64,000 nucleotides of DNA from NCBI RefSeq assembly GCF_030687715.1, contig NZ_CP117445.1, positions 2,779,501 through 2,843,500 on the forward strand. The letters run 5' to 3'. Source of the stretch: Pseudomonas sp. FP2196. GTDB lineage: Bacteria > Pseudomonadota > Gammaproteobacteria > Pseudomonadales > Pseudomonadaceae. Positions 44,480 through 53,007 of this stretch are shown piece by piece. The notes below the pieces were generated by a model. It had not been told where the DNA came from and did no database searches. It worked only from the letters and a program-made list of their open reading frames with translations. The position numbers and the translations under genes are program-made. Every line of letters begins with the position of its first letter. Positions within the stretch are counted from its first letter, which is position 1.

Positions 44480-46279
44480 ATGCAGCGCCTCTTCCTTTCG
44501 TTGTTGATCTGCCTGGGCTTCGTGCTCCCGGCCACGGCTCAGGCCTGGTGGCAGGACGACTGGCACTACCGCAAACAGATCGCCGTCGACACCACGCCGC
44601 AGGGCGCGGCGATCAATCAGGCGCTCGGCCGCACTGCGCTGCTGGTGCGCCTGCACACGGGCAATTTCACCTTCGATGGCGTTAAAGAGGACGGTTCGGA
44701 TCTGCGCTTTGTCGGCGCCGATGACAAGACCGTGCTCAACCACCAGATCGAAAGCTTCGATGCGCTGATGGGCATGGCGCTGATCTGGGTTGATGTGCCG
44801 AATGTCGAGGGTGGCCAGCGTCAGGACATCTGGATGTATTACGGCAACCAGAAGGCCCCGGCCACTGGCAACGGACAACTGACTTTCGATCCGAATTACA
44901 CCGCGCTCTATCACTTTGACGGCGCCACCGGCACCCCGGCCAAAGACACCACCGCCTACGGCAACACCGCGCAAAGTGCGACCGGTGCGGCGATTGACGG
45001 CGTAGTGGGGCGTGCCTTGCAGTTCAGCGGCCAGCCATTGCTGCTGCCTGCAAGCCCTTCGTTGCAACACAACGCCGGCAGCGCGTTTACCTTCAGTGCC
45101 TGGCTGCGCCTGGATCAGGCCAATGACGAGCAACTGATTCTGGCCCGCCGTGAAGGTGCCAACAGTCTGTTGGTCGGTGTGAATCAGGGCGTGCCGTTCG
45201 TGGAAATTGACGGCCAACGTGCAATCGCTACGCAACCACTGAATCCGGGTCAATGGCAGCACGTCGCGCTGACTGCCGAAGGCTCGAAAGTCACGCTGTA
45301 CATCAATGGCCGCGAAGGCACGACACTGGCGGTAGCGATGCCGGCGTTCAACTCGGTCATGGCTATCGGTGCTGATCTTTCCGCCAGCGCCTTGCAGCCA
45401 TTCGTGGGCGCTATCGACGAGCTGCGCCTGTCGAAAGTTGCGCGTCCTGCGCCGTTGTTGCTGGCCGACGCTACCTCGCAAGGCGCCGAGTCGAAACTGG
45501 TGGCCTACGGCGTTGATGAAGAACAGTCCGGTTACGGTTTCGGCAGCCTCGGATTCCTGCTCAATGCGGTGCCGGTCGACGCTTGGGTGATCATCGCTGT
45601 GTTGGTACTGATGATGTTCCAGTCGTGGATCATCATGCTGCGCAAAAACCGTACCCTCGGCCGCGTCAGCAAGGCCAACGAAGACTTCCGCGAGCAGTTT
45701 GCCAAGGTCGGCACGCGTCTGGAGATGTTTGCCGACGACGCGCAACTCGCTCAGCGTTTGCAGCATTCATCGCTGTGGCGCCTGTATCTGGTGGCGGTCA
45801 AAGAAATCCGTACCCGCCGCGAGCAGGGCGCCGACACCTCTTCGGTTTCCGCTGCAACCATCGAAGCGATCCGTTGCTCGATGGACGGCGTGCGCACCCG
45901 GGAAAACCAGGCCCTCAGCTCGAAACTCTCGACCCTGTCCAACGCCATCGCCGGCGGCCCTTACATCGGCCTGCTCGGTACTGTGCTGGGGATCATGGTG
46001 GTGTTCCTCGGCACGGCGATGGCCGGCGACGTCAACATCAATGCGATCGCCCCAGGTATGGCGGCGGCGTTGCTGGCCACCGCCATGGGGCTGTTTGTCG
46101 CGATCCCGGCGCTGTTTGGCTACAACCGCCTGATCACGCGCAACAAGGAAGTCAGCGCCGACATGCGCGTGTTCGTCGACGAGTTCATCACCCGTCTGGC
46201 CGAGATGCACGGCGAAAGCCAGTTCAGTGAGGCGTCGCACGCACGCGGCCATCACGCCAACCACTCCGTACCGGCCTGA
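44480..46279 (+). CDS. exbB: ExbB/TolQ proton-channel protein with DUF2341-LamG periplasmic domain
   Basis: A 599-residue protein, more than twice a normal ExbB. Signal peptide (about 1-22), DUF2341 (about 24-130, WQDDWHYRKQIAVD), LamG/concanavalin-like domain (about 135-325, 'FTFSAWLRLDQANDEQLILARREG'-type core and GQWQHVALTAEGSKVTLYINGR), then TM1 near 370-390 and the ExbB core with TM2/TM3 at about 490-550 (GGPYIGLLGTVLGIMVVF). The canonical core forms the proton channel that energises TonB; the ectodomain could bind peptidoglycan or saccharide. AAAGGAG precedes the ATG. It is cotranscribed with exbD and tonB. Confidence 0.9.
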   Translation: MQRLFLSLLICLGFVLPATAQAWWQDDWHYRKQIAVDTTPQGAAINQALGRTALLVRLHTGNFTFDGVKEDGSDLRFVGADDKTVLNHQIESFDALMGMALIWVDVPNVEGGQRQDIWMYYGNQKAPATGNGQLTFDPNYTALYHFDGATGTPAKDTTAYGNTAQSATGAAIDGVVGRALQFSGQPLLLPASPSLQHNAGSAFTFSAWLRLDQANDEQLILARREGANSLLVGVNQGVPFVEIDGQRAIATQPLNPGQWQHVALTAEGSKVTLYINGREGTTLAVAMPAFNSVMAIGADLSASALQPFVGAIDELRLSKVARPAPLLLADATSQGAESKLVAYGVDEEQSGYGFGSLGFLLNAVPVDAWVIIAVLVLMMFQSWIIMLRKNRTLGRVSKANEDFREQFAKVGTRLEMFADDAQLAQRLQHSSLWRLYLVAVKEIRTRREQGADTSSVSAATIEAIRCSMDGVRTRENQALSSKLSTLSNAIAGGPYIGLLGTVLGIMVVFLGTAMAGDVNINAIAPGMAAALLATAMGLFVAIPALFGYNRLITRNKEVSADMRVFVDEFITRLAEMHGESQFSEASHARGHHANHSVPA

Positions 46280-46290
46280 GGAACACTGAC

Positions 46291-46716
46291 ATGGCGTCCG
46301 TAAATGCCTCCCACGATGATGACGAAGATGCTGCGGTGGACAGCATCAACATCACCCCGCTGGTTGACGTGCTGATGGTGGTGCTGGTGATGTTCATCCT
46401 CACCGCCACCGCGCAGGTTTCCGGCATCCAGATCAATCTGCCCAAGGCCAGTGCTTCAGTGTCCTTGTCCGAAGCCAAGACCAAGGCAATTTCGGTCAAC
46501 GATGGCGGTCAGGTGTTCCTCGATGCCTACCCGGTGACGCTCGCCGAGCTGGAAGAACGCCTGCGCATCGAAAAGGCACAGAGCCCGGACTTCCCGGTGA
46601 TCGTGCGCGGTGACGCGACTGTGCAGTACCAGAAGGTCATCGAAGTGCTGGATCTGCTGCGCCGGCTCGAACTGTCCCAGGTCGGTCTTGTGACCGGCAA
46701 ACCGAGTCAGGGCTGA
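46291..46716 (+). CDS. exbD: Biopolymer transport protein ExbD
   Basis: A 141-residue single-pass protein. The membrane helix (about 22-42) contains NITPLVDVLMVVLVMF with the proton-carrying Asp. The periplasmic domain has the ExbD/TolR fold ('VNDGGQVFLDAYPVTLAEL'). It works with the upstream ExbB and the downstream TonB as an inner-membrane energy transducer. GAGGAA precedes the ATG. Confidence 0.93.
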   Translation: MASVNASHDDDEDAAVDSINITPLVDVLMVVLVMFILTATAQVSGIQINLPKASASVSLSEAKTKAISVNDGGQVFLDAYPVTLAELEERLRIEKAQSPDFPVIVRGDATVQYQKVIEVLDLLRRLELSQVGLVTGKPSQG

Positions 46717-46719
46717 GTC

Positions 46720-47424
46720 ATGACCGCACAACTCCCGATCGAGCCGCTCCCGGTGAAAAAGTCGCCGATGCGCTTTGTGAAGTGGGGCGCCGGGCTATTG
46801 GTCGGCGCGCTCGCCGCATGGTTCCTGTGGCAGTGGGCCAACGATATGAGTGGCATCCGCCGCGAAGCGCCAAAGGTGCCGACGATCATTCCGTTGCCGC
46901 CACCGCCACCACCGCCGCCAGAGAAACCACCCGAGCCGGAAACCCCGGTGGAAGAAAAAGTCGTCGAGCCCGAGCCGACGCCCGAGCCCGAAGAGGTCAA
47001 GCCTGAAGAAGAGGCGCCGCCATCGCCAGCGGACGATCTGGCCAACCCGATGCAAATGGACGGCGATGCACAGTCGGGCAACGACGCCTTCAACATCGGC
47101 GCGGGCAAGGGCGGCGGCATGGCCGGCGCCGGTGGCGGGCGCTTGGGTAACGGCACTTACAGCCAGTTCCTCGCGTTCACCTTTCAGAAGCTGCTGCGCG
47201 AGAACCCCGAGTTGCGCAACCTCGCTTTCACCTTGCAGGCCGATGTCTGGCTGAGCAGCGTCGGCGAGATCACCCGGGTCGAGCTGATCAAATCCAGCGG
47301 CAATCCCGAGATTGATACCCAGGTTTTGGCGGCGTTGCGTAACGCGCCGCACTTAAGCGAAAGGCCACCGGCCTCCATGACTTTGCCTGTGCGCCTGTCC
47401 CTGCAAGGGCGGCGTCCGGGTTAA
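46720..47424 (+). CDS. tonB: TonB-like energy transducer
   Basis: A 234-residue protein: short cytoplasmic tail, one membrane helix (about 22-42), a Pro/Glu-rich periplasmic spacer (IPLPPPPPPPPEKPPEP, then VEPEPTPEPEEVKPEEE), a Gly-rich stretch, and a C-terminal TonB/TolA-like domain (about 145-234; 'LSSVGEITRVELIKSSGNPEID'). It starts 4 bases after exbD. TonB domains normally contact the TonB box of outer-membrane receptors; no such receptor is seen in the operon, so the partner may be the TpsB or the porin, by inference. Confidence 0.9.
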   Translation: MTAQLPIEPLPVKKSPMRFVKWGAGLLVGALAAWFLWQWANDMSGIRREAPKVPTIIPLPPPPPPPPEKPPEPETPVEEKVVEPEPTPEPEEVKPEEEAPPSPADDLANPMQMDGDAQSGNDAFNIGAGKGGGMAGAGGGRLGNGTYSQFLAFTFQKLLRENPELRNLAFTLQADVWLSSVGEITRVELIKSSGNPEIDTQVLAALRNAPHLSERPPASMTLPVRLSLQGRRPG

Positions 47425-47463
47425 ACGAATTCTTAGAGTTTTGCCAAAAGGAGTTGTGTGCAG

Positions 47464-49161
47464 ATGATTTCCAACGTGAATCGATTGTCCCTGGCGGTCG
47501 GCATGGTCATCGCGACCCTGGTCGGACAGGCCGCAGCGGCGCCTGCGCCCTCGGAAAACGCCACGATCAATCTGATCCGCTTGCTGGTCGAGCAGGGCAT
47601 TCTGAAGCAGGACAAGGCCGACGCCCTGATCGCTCAGGCGCAGAACGAAGCGGCGCAGGCGAAACAGGCTGCCACCACCACGGCAGTGGCGGCAGGGCCT
47701 GTTGCCGCCCCGGGGGATGTGCGTGTGCAATACGTGCCGGCGGCGGTGCGCGACCAGATCCGCGATCAGGTCAAAGCCGAAGTCATGGCCACCGCCAAGC
47801 AGGAAAACTGGGCCGCGCCCAACACCTTCCCGGACTGGGCTTCGCGCATCAGCTTCGACGGCGACATTCGCCTGCGTGACGAATCGCGCTACTACTCGGA
47901 CAGCAACAGCAACGAGATCGTCGACTTCGCCAAGCTCAACAACAATGGCCCATACGACGTTAACCCGAACAGCAGCACCAACCTGCCGCCGCTGCTCAAC
48001 ACCCGCGAAGACCGCACCAATCAATTCCGCATTCGTGCTCGGCTGGGCATGAAAGCGGTGATCTCGCCGGAATGGACCGCCGGCATCCGCATCGGCACCG
48101 GCTCCGACAACAACCCGGTCTCGACCACGCAAAGCCTCGGCGGCGGTTTCGCCAAGAAAGACATCTGGCTCGATCAGGGTTACCTGAACTGGAAGCCGAC
48201 GGAAGACTTGACCCTCACCGGTGGCCGCTTCGCCAACCCGTTCATGTCCACCGACATGCTCTATTCCAATGACCTCAACTTCGACGGTGTGGCGGCGATC
48301 TTCGATCACAAGCTCAACCGTGATTGGGGCGTGTTCGGTACCGTTGGCGCGTTCCCGGTGGACTACACCAACGACACCTCCAGCAGTAATGGTTTCGACA
48401 AGGAAGAGAGCGACAACAAATGGCTGTACGGCGCGCAGATCGGCGCCAAATGGGCAATCAACAGCAACAACCGCTTGAAGGGCGCACTGGCTTATTACCG
48501 CTTCGACGACATCGAAGGCCAGCGCTCCGGCCCCTGCGAGCCGTGGGCCGGCGCACCGGGCTGCGACAGCGATGGCAGCCGCGCGGCGTTCATGCAGAAG
48601 GGCAACAGCGTGTTCCTGCTGCGCGACATCACGCCGAACCCGCTCAACCCGACCACCACGCCGCAACCGCAATTCGTCGGTCTGGCGTCCGAGTTCAACC
48701 TGCTCGACTTGAACATGGTCTGGGACGCCGATCTGCCGCAAGACTTCAAACTGCGCAGCCAGGGCAACTACATCCACAACCTCAGCTACGACGAAGGCGA
48801 CATGCGCAAGCGTTCGGCCGGGCAGATCGTCAACAACCTCGACAGCAATGGCGACATCGAAAGCGGCGCCAACGCGTGGATGGTCCAGTTCACCCTCGGC
48901 AACGCGCTGGACCTGAAGAGGCAGGGCGACTGGAATATGTTCGCCGGCTACAAATACATCCAGCCGGATGCCTTGCCGGACGGCTTCAACGACTCGTCGT
49001 TCCACCTCGGCGGCACCAATGCCAAGGGCTATTTCATCGGTGGCAATTACGGCTTGGCGAAGAACGTCTACGCCACCGGTCGCTGGATGAGCACCGAGGC
49101 GGTGTACGGCGCGCCGTTCGACATCGACGTCTTGCAGCTTGAGATCAACACGCGCTTCTAA
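47464..49161 (+). CDS. Putative outer-membrane porin with N-terminal coiled coil
   Basis: A 565-residue outer-membrane protein: signal peptide (SRLAVGMVIATLVGQAAAA-like region, cleavage after AAA), a periplasmic helical segment at about 28-72 (LIRLLVEQGILKQDKADALI, Ala/Gln-rich), and a long beta-barrel (from ~125: ISFDGDIRLRDESRYY) ending LEINTRF with the terminal Phe used for BAM-dependent assembly. The ATG at 47464 has AAAGGAG upstream; GTG 47458 is possible. It belongs to the DUF3373/putative-porin type. It lies in the TonB operon, suggesting a function with that complex. Confidence 0.87.
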   Translation: MISNVNRLSLAVGMVIATLVGQAAAAPAPSENATINLIRLLVEQGILKQDKADALIAQAQNEAAQAKQAATTTAVAAGPVAAPGDVRVQYVPAAVRDQIRDQVKAEVMATAKQENWAAPNTFPDWASRISFDGDIRLRDESRYYSDSNSNEIVDFAKLNNNGPYDVNPNSSTNLPPLLNTREDRTNQFRIRARLGMKAVISPEWTAGIRIGTGSDNNPVSTTQSLGGGFAKKDIWLDQGYLNWKPTEDLTLTGGRFANPFMSTDMLYSNDLNFDGVAAIFDHKLNRDWGVFGTVGAFPVDYTNDTSSSNGFDKEESDNKWLYGAQIGAKWAINSNNRLKGALAYYRFDDIEGQRSGPCEPWAGAPGCDSDGSRAAFMQKGNSVFLLRDITPNPLNPTTTPQPQFVGLASEFNLLDLNMVWDADLPQDFKLRSQGNYIHNLSYDEGDMRKRSAGQIVNNLDSNGDIESGANAWMVQFTLGNALDLKRQGDWNMFAGYKYIQPDALPDGFNDSSFHLGGTNAKGYFIGGNYGLAKNVYATGRWMSTEAVYGAPFDIDVLQLEINTRF

Positions 49162-49178
49162 GGCGCCGGAGAACGATC

Positions 49179-49808
49179 ATGCACGCACGAGTTTTACTGC
49201 TGGGGCTGAGTTTTTTCATTGCGCACGGAGCCAGCGCCGAAGGCATGGAAGAGCGCCTGCGCACTCAGTTGCGCAGCACCACCCAGCAGTTGCAGACCCT
49301 GCAAAGTCAGCAGGCGCAGGCCAGCGCCGCGCAACTGGCGGCGCAGAACGAGGCCAAGGCTGCGCAGGCGCAAATCAGGCAGTTGAGCGCCGAACTGGCC
49401 AAGGCCAAAGGCGTCGCCGAGCAACTCGCCGGGCAGCAGCAAAGCCTGCACAGCCAGGCCCAAGCGCAAGTTGCGGCCAGTAACGAGCAAACCGGCAAGT
49501 TCAAGAAGGCCTATGACGAGCTATTGGTCATGGCCCGTGCCAAAGAGACAGAACGGTCTAAGCTTCAAGCGCAATTGGCTGAACGTGACACACAAGTGCA
49601 GCAATGTTCAGTCAAGAATCAGCAGATGTACGGCGTCGCCAAACAGATCCTCACTGCCTACGAAAACATCGACGTGGCCGAGGTGATGAAGATCCGCCAG
49701 CCCTTCGCGGGCAGCGCCCGGGTCAAGTTCGATGAACTGGCCCAGGGGTTGGGTGACGAGCTCTACAAGACTCAATTCGACGCGCCGCAAGCCGCGCTCG
49801 CACACTGA
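49179..49808 (+). CDS. Periplasmic coiled-coil protein
   Basis: A 209-residue protein with a signal peptide (MHARVLLLGLSFFIAHGASA) followed by a long coiled coil (about 25-140, Gln/Ala-rich, e.g. LQTLQSQQAQASAAQLAAQN) and a small C-terminal domain (about 140-205, 'YGVAKQILTAYENIDVAEVMK'). The design resembles periplasmic adaptor or spacer proteins. No family is recognised. It is 18 bp after the porin and probably part of the same envelope machine. Confidence 0.75.
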   Translation: MHARVLLLGLSFFIAHGASAEGMEERLRTQLRSTTQQLQTLQSQQAQASAAQLAAQNEAKAAQAQIRQLSAELAKAKGVAEQLAGQQQSLHSQAQAQVAASNEQTGKFKKAYDELLVMARAKETERSKLQAQLAERDTQVQQCSVKNQQMYGVAKQILTAYENIDVAEVMKIRQPFAGSARVKFDELAQGLGDELYKTQFDAPQAALAH

Positions 49809-49825
49809 TAAACAAGGAAGAAGTA

Positions 49826-50296
49826 ATGACTCAATTGATCAGCCATGTTTCCCCGCAATCCCTGACCGACGTCCTGCAAGCGGCCGGTTATCGCGTCAAC
49901 CAGACCGAACAGAACGGCATCGTCCAATTGCTCAGCGCCAGCCAGGGCATCGGTTACGCCGTGCGCTTCGGCAACCCGGCGGCGGAGCAGGGTAGCTATG
50001 TCGATTTCACTTTCAGCTGTGCGCTGCGGGTGCAGGGTGAGTTGCCAGTCGGTGTGGCCGAGCAGTGGAACGCGACTCGACGTTTTGCCCGCTTGTCGTT
50101 GCAGGGCGAGTTTCTGGTGATGGAAATGGACGTGGTGCTGGCCGCCGGTGTCAGCAACGATCACTTGCGCGGCAATCTGGAATTGTGGGATCGCCTGTTG
50201 CAGGAGTTCATCGTTTACCTGCGTGACTTCAGTCAGGCTGCTCAAGCATCGGCTGCAAAAGTGGCCGTCGCCGAGCAAGAGGAAGTCGCCCTGTGA
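49826..50296 (+). CDS. YbjN-domain protein
   Basis: A 156-residue cytoplasmic protein of the YbjN/T3SS-chaperone-like fold. The family core is visible as AEQWNATRRFARLSLQGEFL, then MEMDVVLAAGVSNDHL, and a Gln/Ala-rich C-terminal tail. YbjN-type domains resemble secretion chaperones, which would fit an operon with a TpsB transporter, but no role is established. GGAAGAAG lies before the ATG, and the stop overlaps the next start by 4 bases (GTGA). Confidence 0.75.
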   Translation: MTQLISHVSPQSLTDVLQAAGYRVNQTEQNGIVQLLSASQGIGYAVRFGNPAAEQGSYVDFTFSCALRVQGELPVGVAEQWNATRRFARLSLQGEFLVMEMDVVLAAGVSNDHLRGNLELWDRLLQEFIVYLRDFSQAAQASAAKVAVAEQEEVAL

Positions 50297-51240
50297 AAAA
50301 GCCTGCCATGGTGATCGGCGCCGGAGCAGTGGCGCTGTTGGTGGTGGCCGTGGCGCTGGTGGTGCGACCGGGCAGTGACCCGGTCGCCGCCCAGCAATCG
50401 TCGCCGGTGTCGGCGACTGCCACGGGGCCGGCGGTGGCGCGGTTGGGTAATCAGCAGGTGTCGCCGCAGGAATTGCAGACATTGCTGGCCACTGTCCCGC
50501 CTGAAACCCGTGAACAACTGCGCGGCAATCGTGAAGCGCTGGAACGCTGGATTCGTGCGCGTCTGGCCGAGAAAGCGGTGCTGGAACAGGCCGATGCCCA
50601 GGGTTGGGCGCAGCGGCCAGACGTCGCGCGACAGACCCGCGCGGCGACTGAACAGATCGTCTTTCGCGATTATTTGCGTTCGGTCAGCGAAGTGCCGGCG
50701 GATTACCCGAGTACGGCCGATTTGCAGAAAGCCTATGACGCGGGCAAGGCGAACTGGCAGACCCCGGCTTTGTATCGGGTCAGCCAGATTTTCCTTGGGG
50801 TTAACGATCCGCAGAACCTTGAAGCCGTACGCAAGCAGGCAGTGGATTTGAGCAAAAAGGCGCAGGCCACACCGGGGGACTTTGCCGCACTGGCGAGCCA
50901 GTATTCGCAGGATCGTGTGACTGCCGAGCGCGGCGGCGATACCGGTCTGCAACCTTTGCAGCAACTGGTACCGGAAGTGCGCGGTGCGGTGGCGCGACTG
51001 AAGGTTGGTGCGATTTCCGATCCGGTGCAAAGCGCGGCCGGGTTTCATGTGATCAAACTCACGGAGCAGCAACCGGCGCGTACCGCGACCCTGGACGAAC
51101 TGCGCGATCAACTGACTCAGGCGTTACGCGCCCAGCGTCAGGAACAGATTGCCCAGGCGTATCTGGACGGGATGCTCAATACCGCAACGCTGAGTATCGA
51201 TGGGGCGGAACTCAATAAAGTCCTTGAGGAAGAACACTGA
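50293..51240 (+). CDS. Membrane-anchored parvulin-type peptidyl-prolyl isomerase (PpiC/SurA-like)
   Basis: A 315-residue protein with an uncleaved-type N-terminal membrane anchor (about 4-24), a SurA-like helical N-domain (about 50-150) and a parvulin domain at about 155-260 ('YRVSQIFLGVNDPQNLEAV', 'GDFAALASQYSQD', GFHVIKLTE). Such periplasmic foldases assist outer-membrane or secreted proteins; here the barrel of PdtB, the porin or an unseen TpsA would be clients. The GTG start overlaps the YbjN stop, so it is translationally coupled. Confidence 0.88.
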   Translation: MKKPAMVIGAGAVALLVVAVALVVRPGSDPVAAQQSSPVSATATGPAVARLGNQQVSPQELQTLLATVPPETREQLRGNREALERWIRARLAEKAVLEQADAQGWAQRPDVARQTRAATEQIVFRDYLRSVSEVPADYPSTADLQKAYDAGKANWQTPALYRVSQIFLGVNDPQNLEAVRKQAVDLSKKAQATPGDFAALASQYSQDRVTAERGGDTGLQPLQQLVPEVRGAVARLKVGAISDPVQSAAGFHVIKLTEQQPARTATLDELRDQLTQALRAQRQEQIAQAYLDGMLNTATLSIDGAELNKVLEEEH

Positions 51241-51261
51241 TTGTTTATCCCATACAAAACC

Positions 51262-51351
51262 TGTGGGAGCTGGCTTGCCAGCGATGGCGGAGTGTCAGTC
51301 ACCGGTGATGTTGGATGTACCTGCCTCATCGCTGGCAAGCCAGCTCCCACA
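51262..51351. repeat. REP palindrome (GTGGGAGCTGGC family)
   Basis: A 25-bp perfect inverted repeat: arms at 51262-51286 and 51327-51351, core GAGCTGGCTTGCCAGCGATG. It follows the operon's last gene and may protect or terminate the transcript. Confidence 0.9.
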
Positions 51352-51426
51352 AGGTTTTCATTGGGTTCAGACATTTTTCACAGTGCTGAAAGCCAATAAA
51401 ATACAAAGATCGACAGGGAGTCATCG

Positions 51427-52407
51427 ATGTCATTCACCGAACCCGCAGGACGACAGGGCAGCGCCGAATTTCGCTGGGCGCAGGACGAGAGTGAACCCTG
51501 GCTGGCGCAAGCCGCGATGATCGACACCGAAATCGCTCAATACTTTCTGGTCAGCGCCCGCTGCGGTTGCTTTATGCAAGCGGCGCGCAGCCTTAACGTT
51601 CGATCAACCCTGCTGCGCAAACAACTGGCGCAACTTGAGCAGGAACTCCAGCATTCGCTGTTCAGCTTTCAGGGCAGCGCCTTGAGCCTGACCCGCGAAG
51701 GCCAGCAATTGCAGGCGAAACTGGTCGCACTGGCCAATGAGCGCAAACTGCCGGTGGTCGAACAACCGCTGATTCGTCTGGCGGTTGCCGAATCGATCCT
51801 TCACGACATCCTCGGCCGCGACCTGATTGCGCTGCTGCGGCGCAACGCCAGCGTGCGTCTGGAAATCATCGCCCTGGACAGCGAATTGTCTCTGCGTGCA
51901 GTCAGTGCCGACGTCGTCCTCTGGCTGGCCCACGGCGAGACGCCGCTTCCAGGTCCGACCTTCGCCACCAACCCACCGCAGCCCCTGGCGAATCTTCACT
52001 ACTTGCCGCACATCGCCAAACGCTACTCCCGCGTCACCGCGCGTCCGGACAGCCCCGAAGATCTTGCGGATTTCATGCTGGTGCAATGGCAACACGACCG
52101 GCAGATCGACAGCTTCCGCCCGTGGAACGAACTGGTCGAGCAACGTCTGGCGGGCGTAGTGCAGATGCAATCCTACGAACTGATGCTGGAGATGATCCGG
52201 TGCAGTGCGTGCATCGGTTTGCTGCCGGCGTACATGAGCCGCTACGACCGTGGGCTGGTAGCGTTGCCGGGGTTGTTCAACGAACCGATGCAACTGACAG
52301 CGTGGCTGGCAGTGAATGCCGATTCGCAAGACATCGTTGAAGTGCAAACCCTGGTCGAACTCATCCACCATACCTTCAACGAGCGCCACGAGTGGTTTCA
52401 GGATTGA
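51427..52407 (+). CDS. LysR-type regulator beside the TonB/TpsB operon
   Basis: A 326-residue LTTR with an extra ~30 residues before the HTH. The winged helix at about 32-95 is atypical: 'SARCGCFMQAARSLNVRSTLLRKQLAQLEQELQHSLF' keeps the spacing but has several substitutions. The effector domain (about 115-320) is recognisable. GGGAG precedes the ATG at 51427. The position at the end of the pdt-like locus matches PA0701 in P. aeruginosa (from memory), so it may regulate that operon. Confidence 0.8.
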   Translation: MSFTEPAGRQGSAEFRWAQDESEPWLAQAAMIDTEIAQYFLVSARCGCFMQAARSLNVRSTLLRKQLAQLEQELQHSLFSFQGSALSLTREGQQLQAKLVALANERKLPVVEQPLIRLAVAESILHDILGRDLIALLRRNASVRLEIIALDSELSLRAVSADVVLWLAHGETPLPGPTFATNPPQPLANLHYLPHIAKRYSRVTARPDSPEDLADFMLVQWQHDRQIDSFRPWNELVEQRLAGVVQMQSYELMLEMIRCSACIGLLPAYMSRYDRGLVALPGLFNEPMQLTAWLAVNADSQDIVEVQTLVELIHHTFNERHEWFQD

Positions 52408-52487
52408 CGCAATCCCCTACGGTTTGTGCGTGTCGGACTTTGCGGTTTAGAGTGGTCAGCCACACATCGATCCAGGAAGGATCCGCC

Positions 52488-53006
52488 ATGCCCGACCACA
52501 ACCCCGCCATCCATATCGAACGCTTCAACGAATCACACGTCGAGGCTGTCACCGCGCTGTACAACGATCCAGCCGTGGCCCGCCAAGTGCTGCAGATGCC
52601 GTTTCAGTCTGTCGAGATCTGGCGTCAAAGGGTGATGGCGGATAACGAGCGGGCGGTGAAACTGGTGGCGTTGCATAAGGGCGAGGTGATCGGCCATTTG
52701 GGCCTGGAACACTATTCGCGGATCCGCCGCAGCCACGCCGGCAGCATCGGCATGGGCGTGGCGTTGGCCTGGCAGGGCAAGGGAGTGGGCTCTACGTTGC
52801 TGGCGGCGGCGCTGGACGTCGCCGACAACTGGATGAACCTGCACCGCGTCGAATTGACGGTGTACGCCGATAACGAAGCGGCTATCGGGCTCTATCGCAA
52901 GTTCGGCTTTGAAAATGAAGGCTTGTTCCGCGATTACGCGGTGCGCGACGGGCAATGGGTGGACACCCTGAGCATGGCCCGTCTGCGCAATCGTCCTAAA
53001 GGCTGA
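52488..53006 (+). CDS. GNAT family N-acetyltransferase (RimJ/RimL-like)
   Basis: A 172-residue GNAT domain. The acetyl-CoA loop is QGKGVGSTLLAAAL, and the C-terminal motif is 'LTVYADNEAAIGLYRKFGFENEG'. AGGAAGG precedes the ATG at 52488. It resembles YhhY-type amino-acid acetyltransferases. It is convergent with the racemase gene: the two stops are 1 base apart. The substrate is not evident, probably an amino acid or amine. Confidence 0.9.
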   Translation: MPDHNPAIHIERFNESHVEAVTALYNDPAVARQVLQMPFQSVEIWRQRVMADNERAVKLVALHKGEVIGHLGLEHYSRIRRSHAGSIGMGVALAWQGKGVGSTLLAAALDVADNWMNLHRVELTVYADNEAAIGLYRKFGFENEGLFRDYAVRDGQWVDTLSMARLRNRPKG

Positions 53007-53007
53007 T

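Noticed and set aside
44399..45766. A 455-codon minus-strand frame
   Set aside because: Shadow of the DUF2341-LamG-ExbB gene, which has a signal peptide, ribosome site and known domains.
47353..49005. A 550-codon open frame on the minus strand
   Set aside because: Antisense shadow of the porin gene; the product is rich in Val/Arg/Gly with no recognisable domain.
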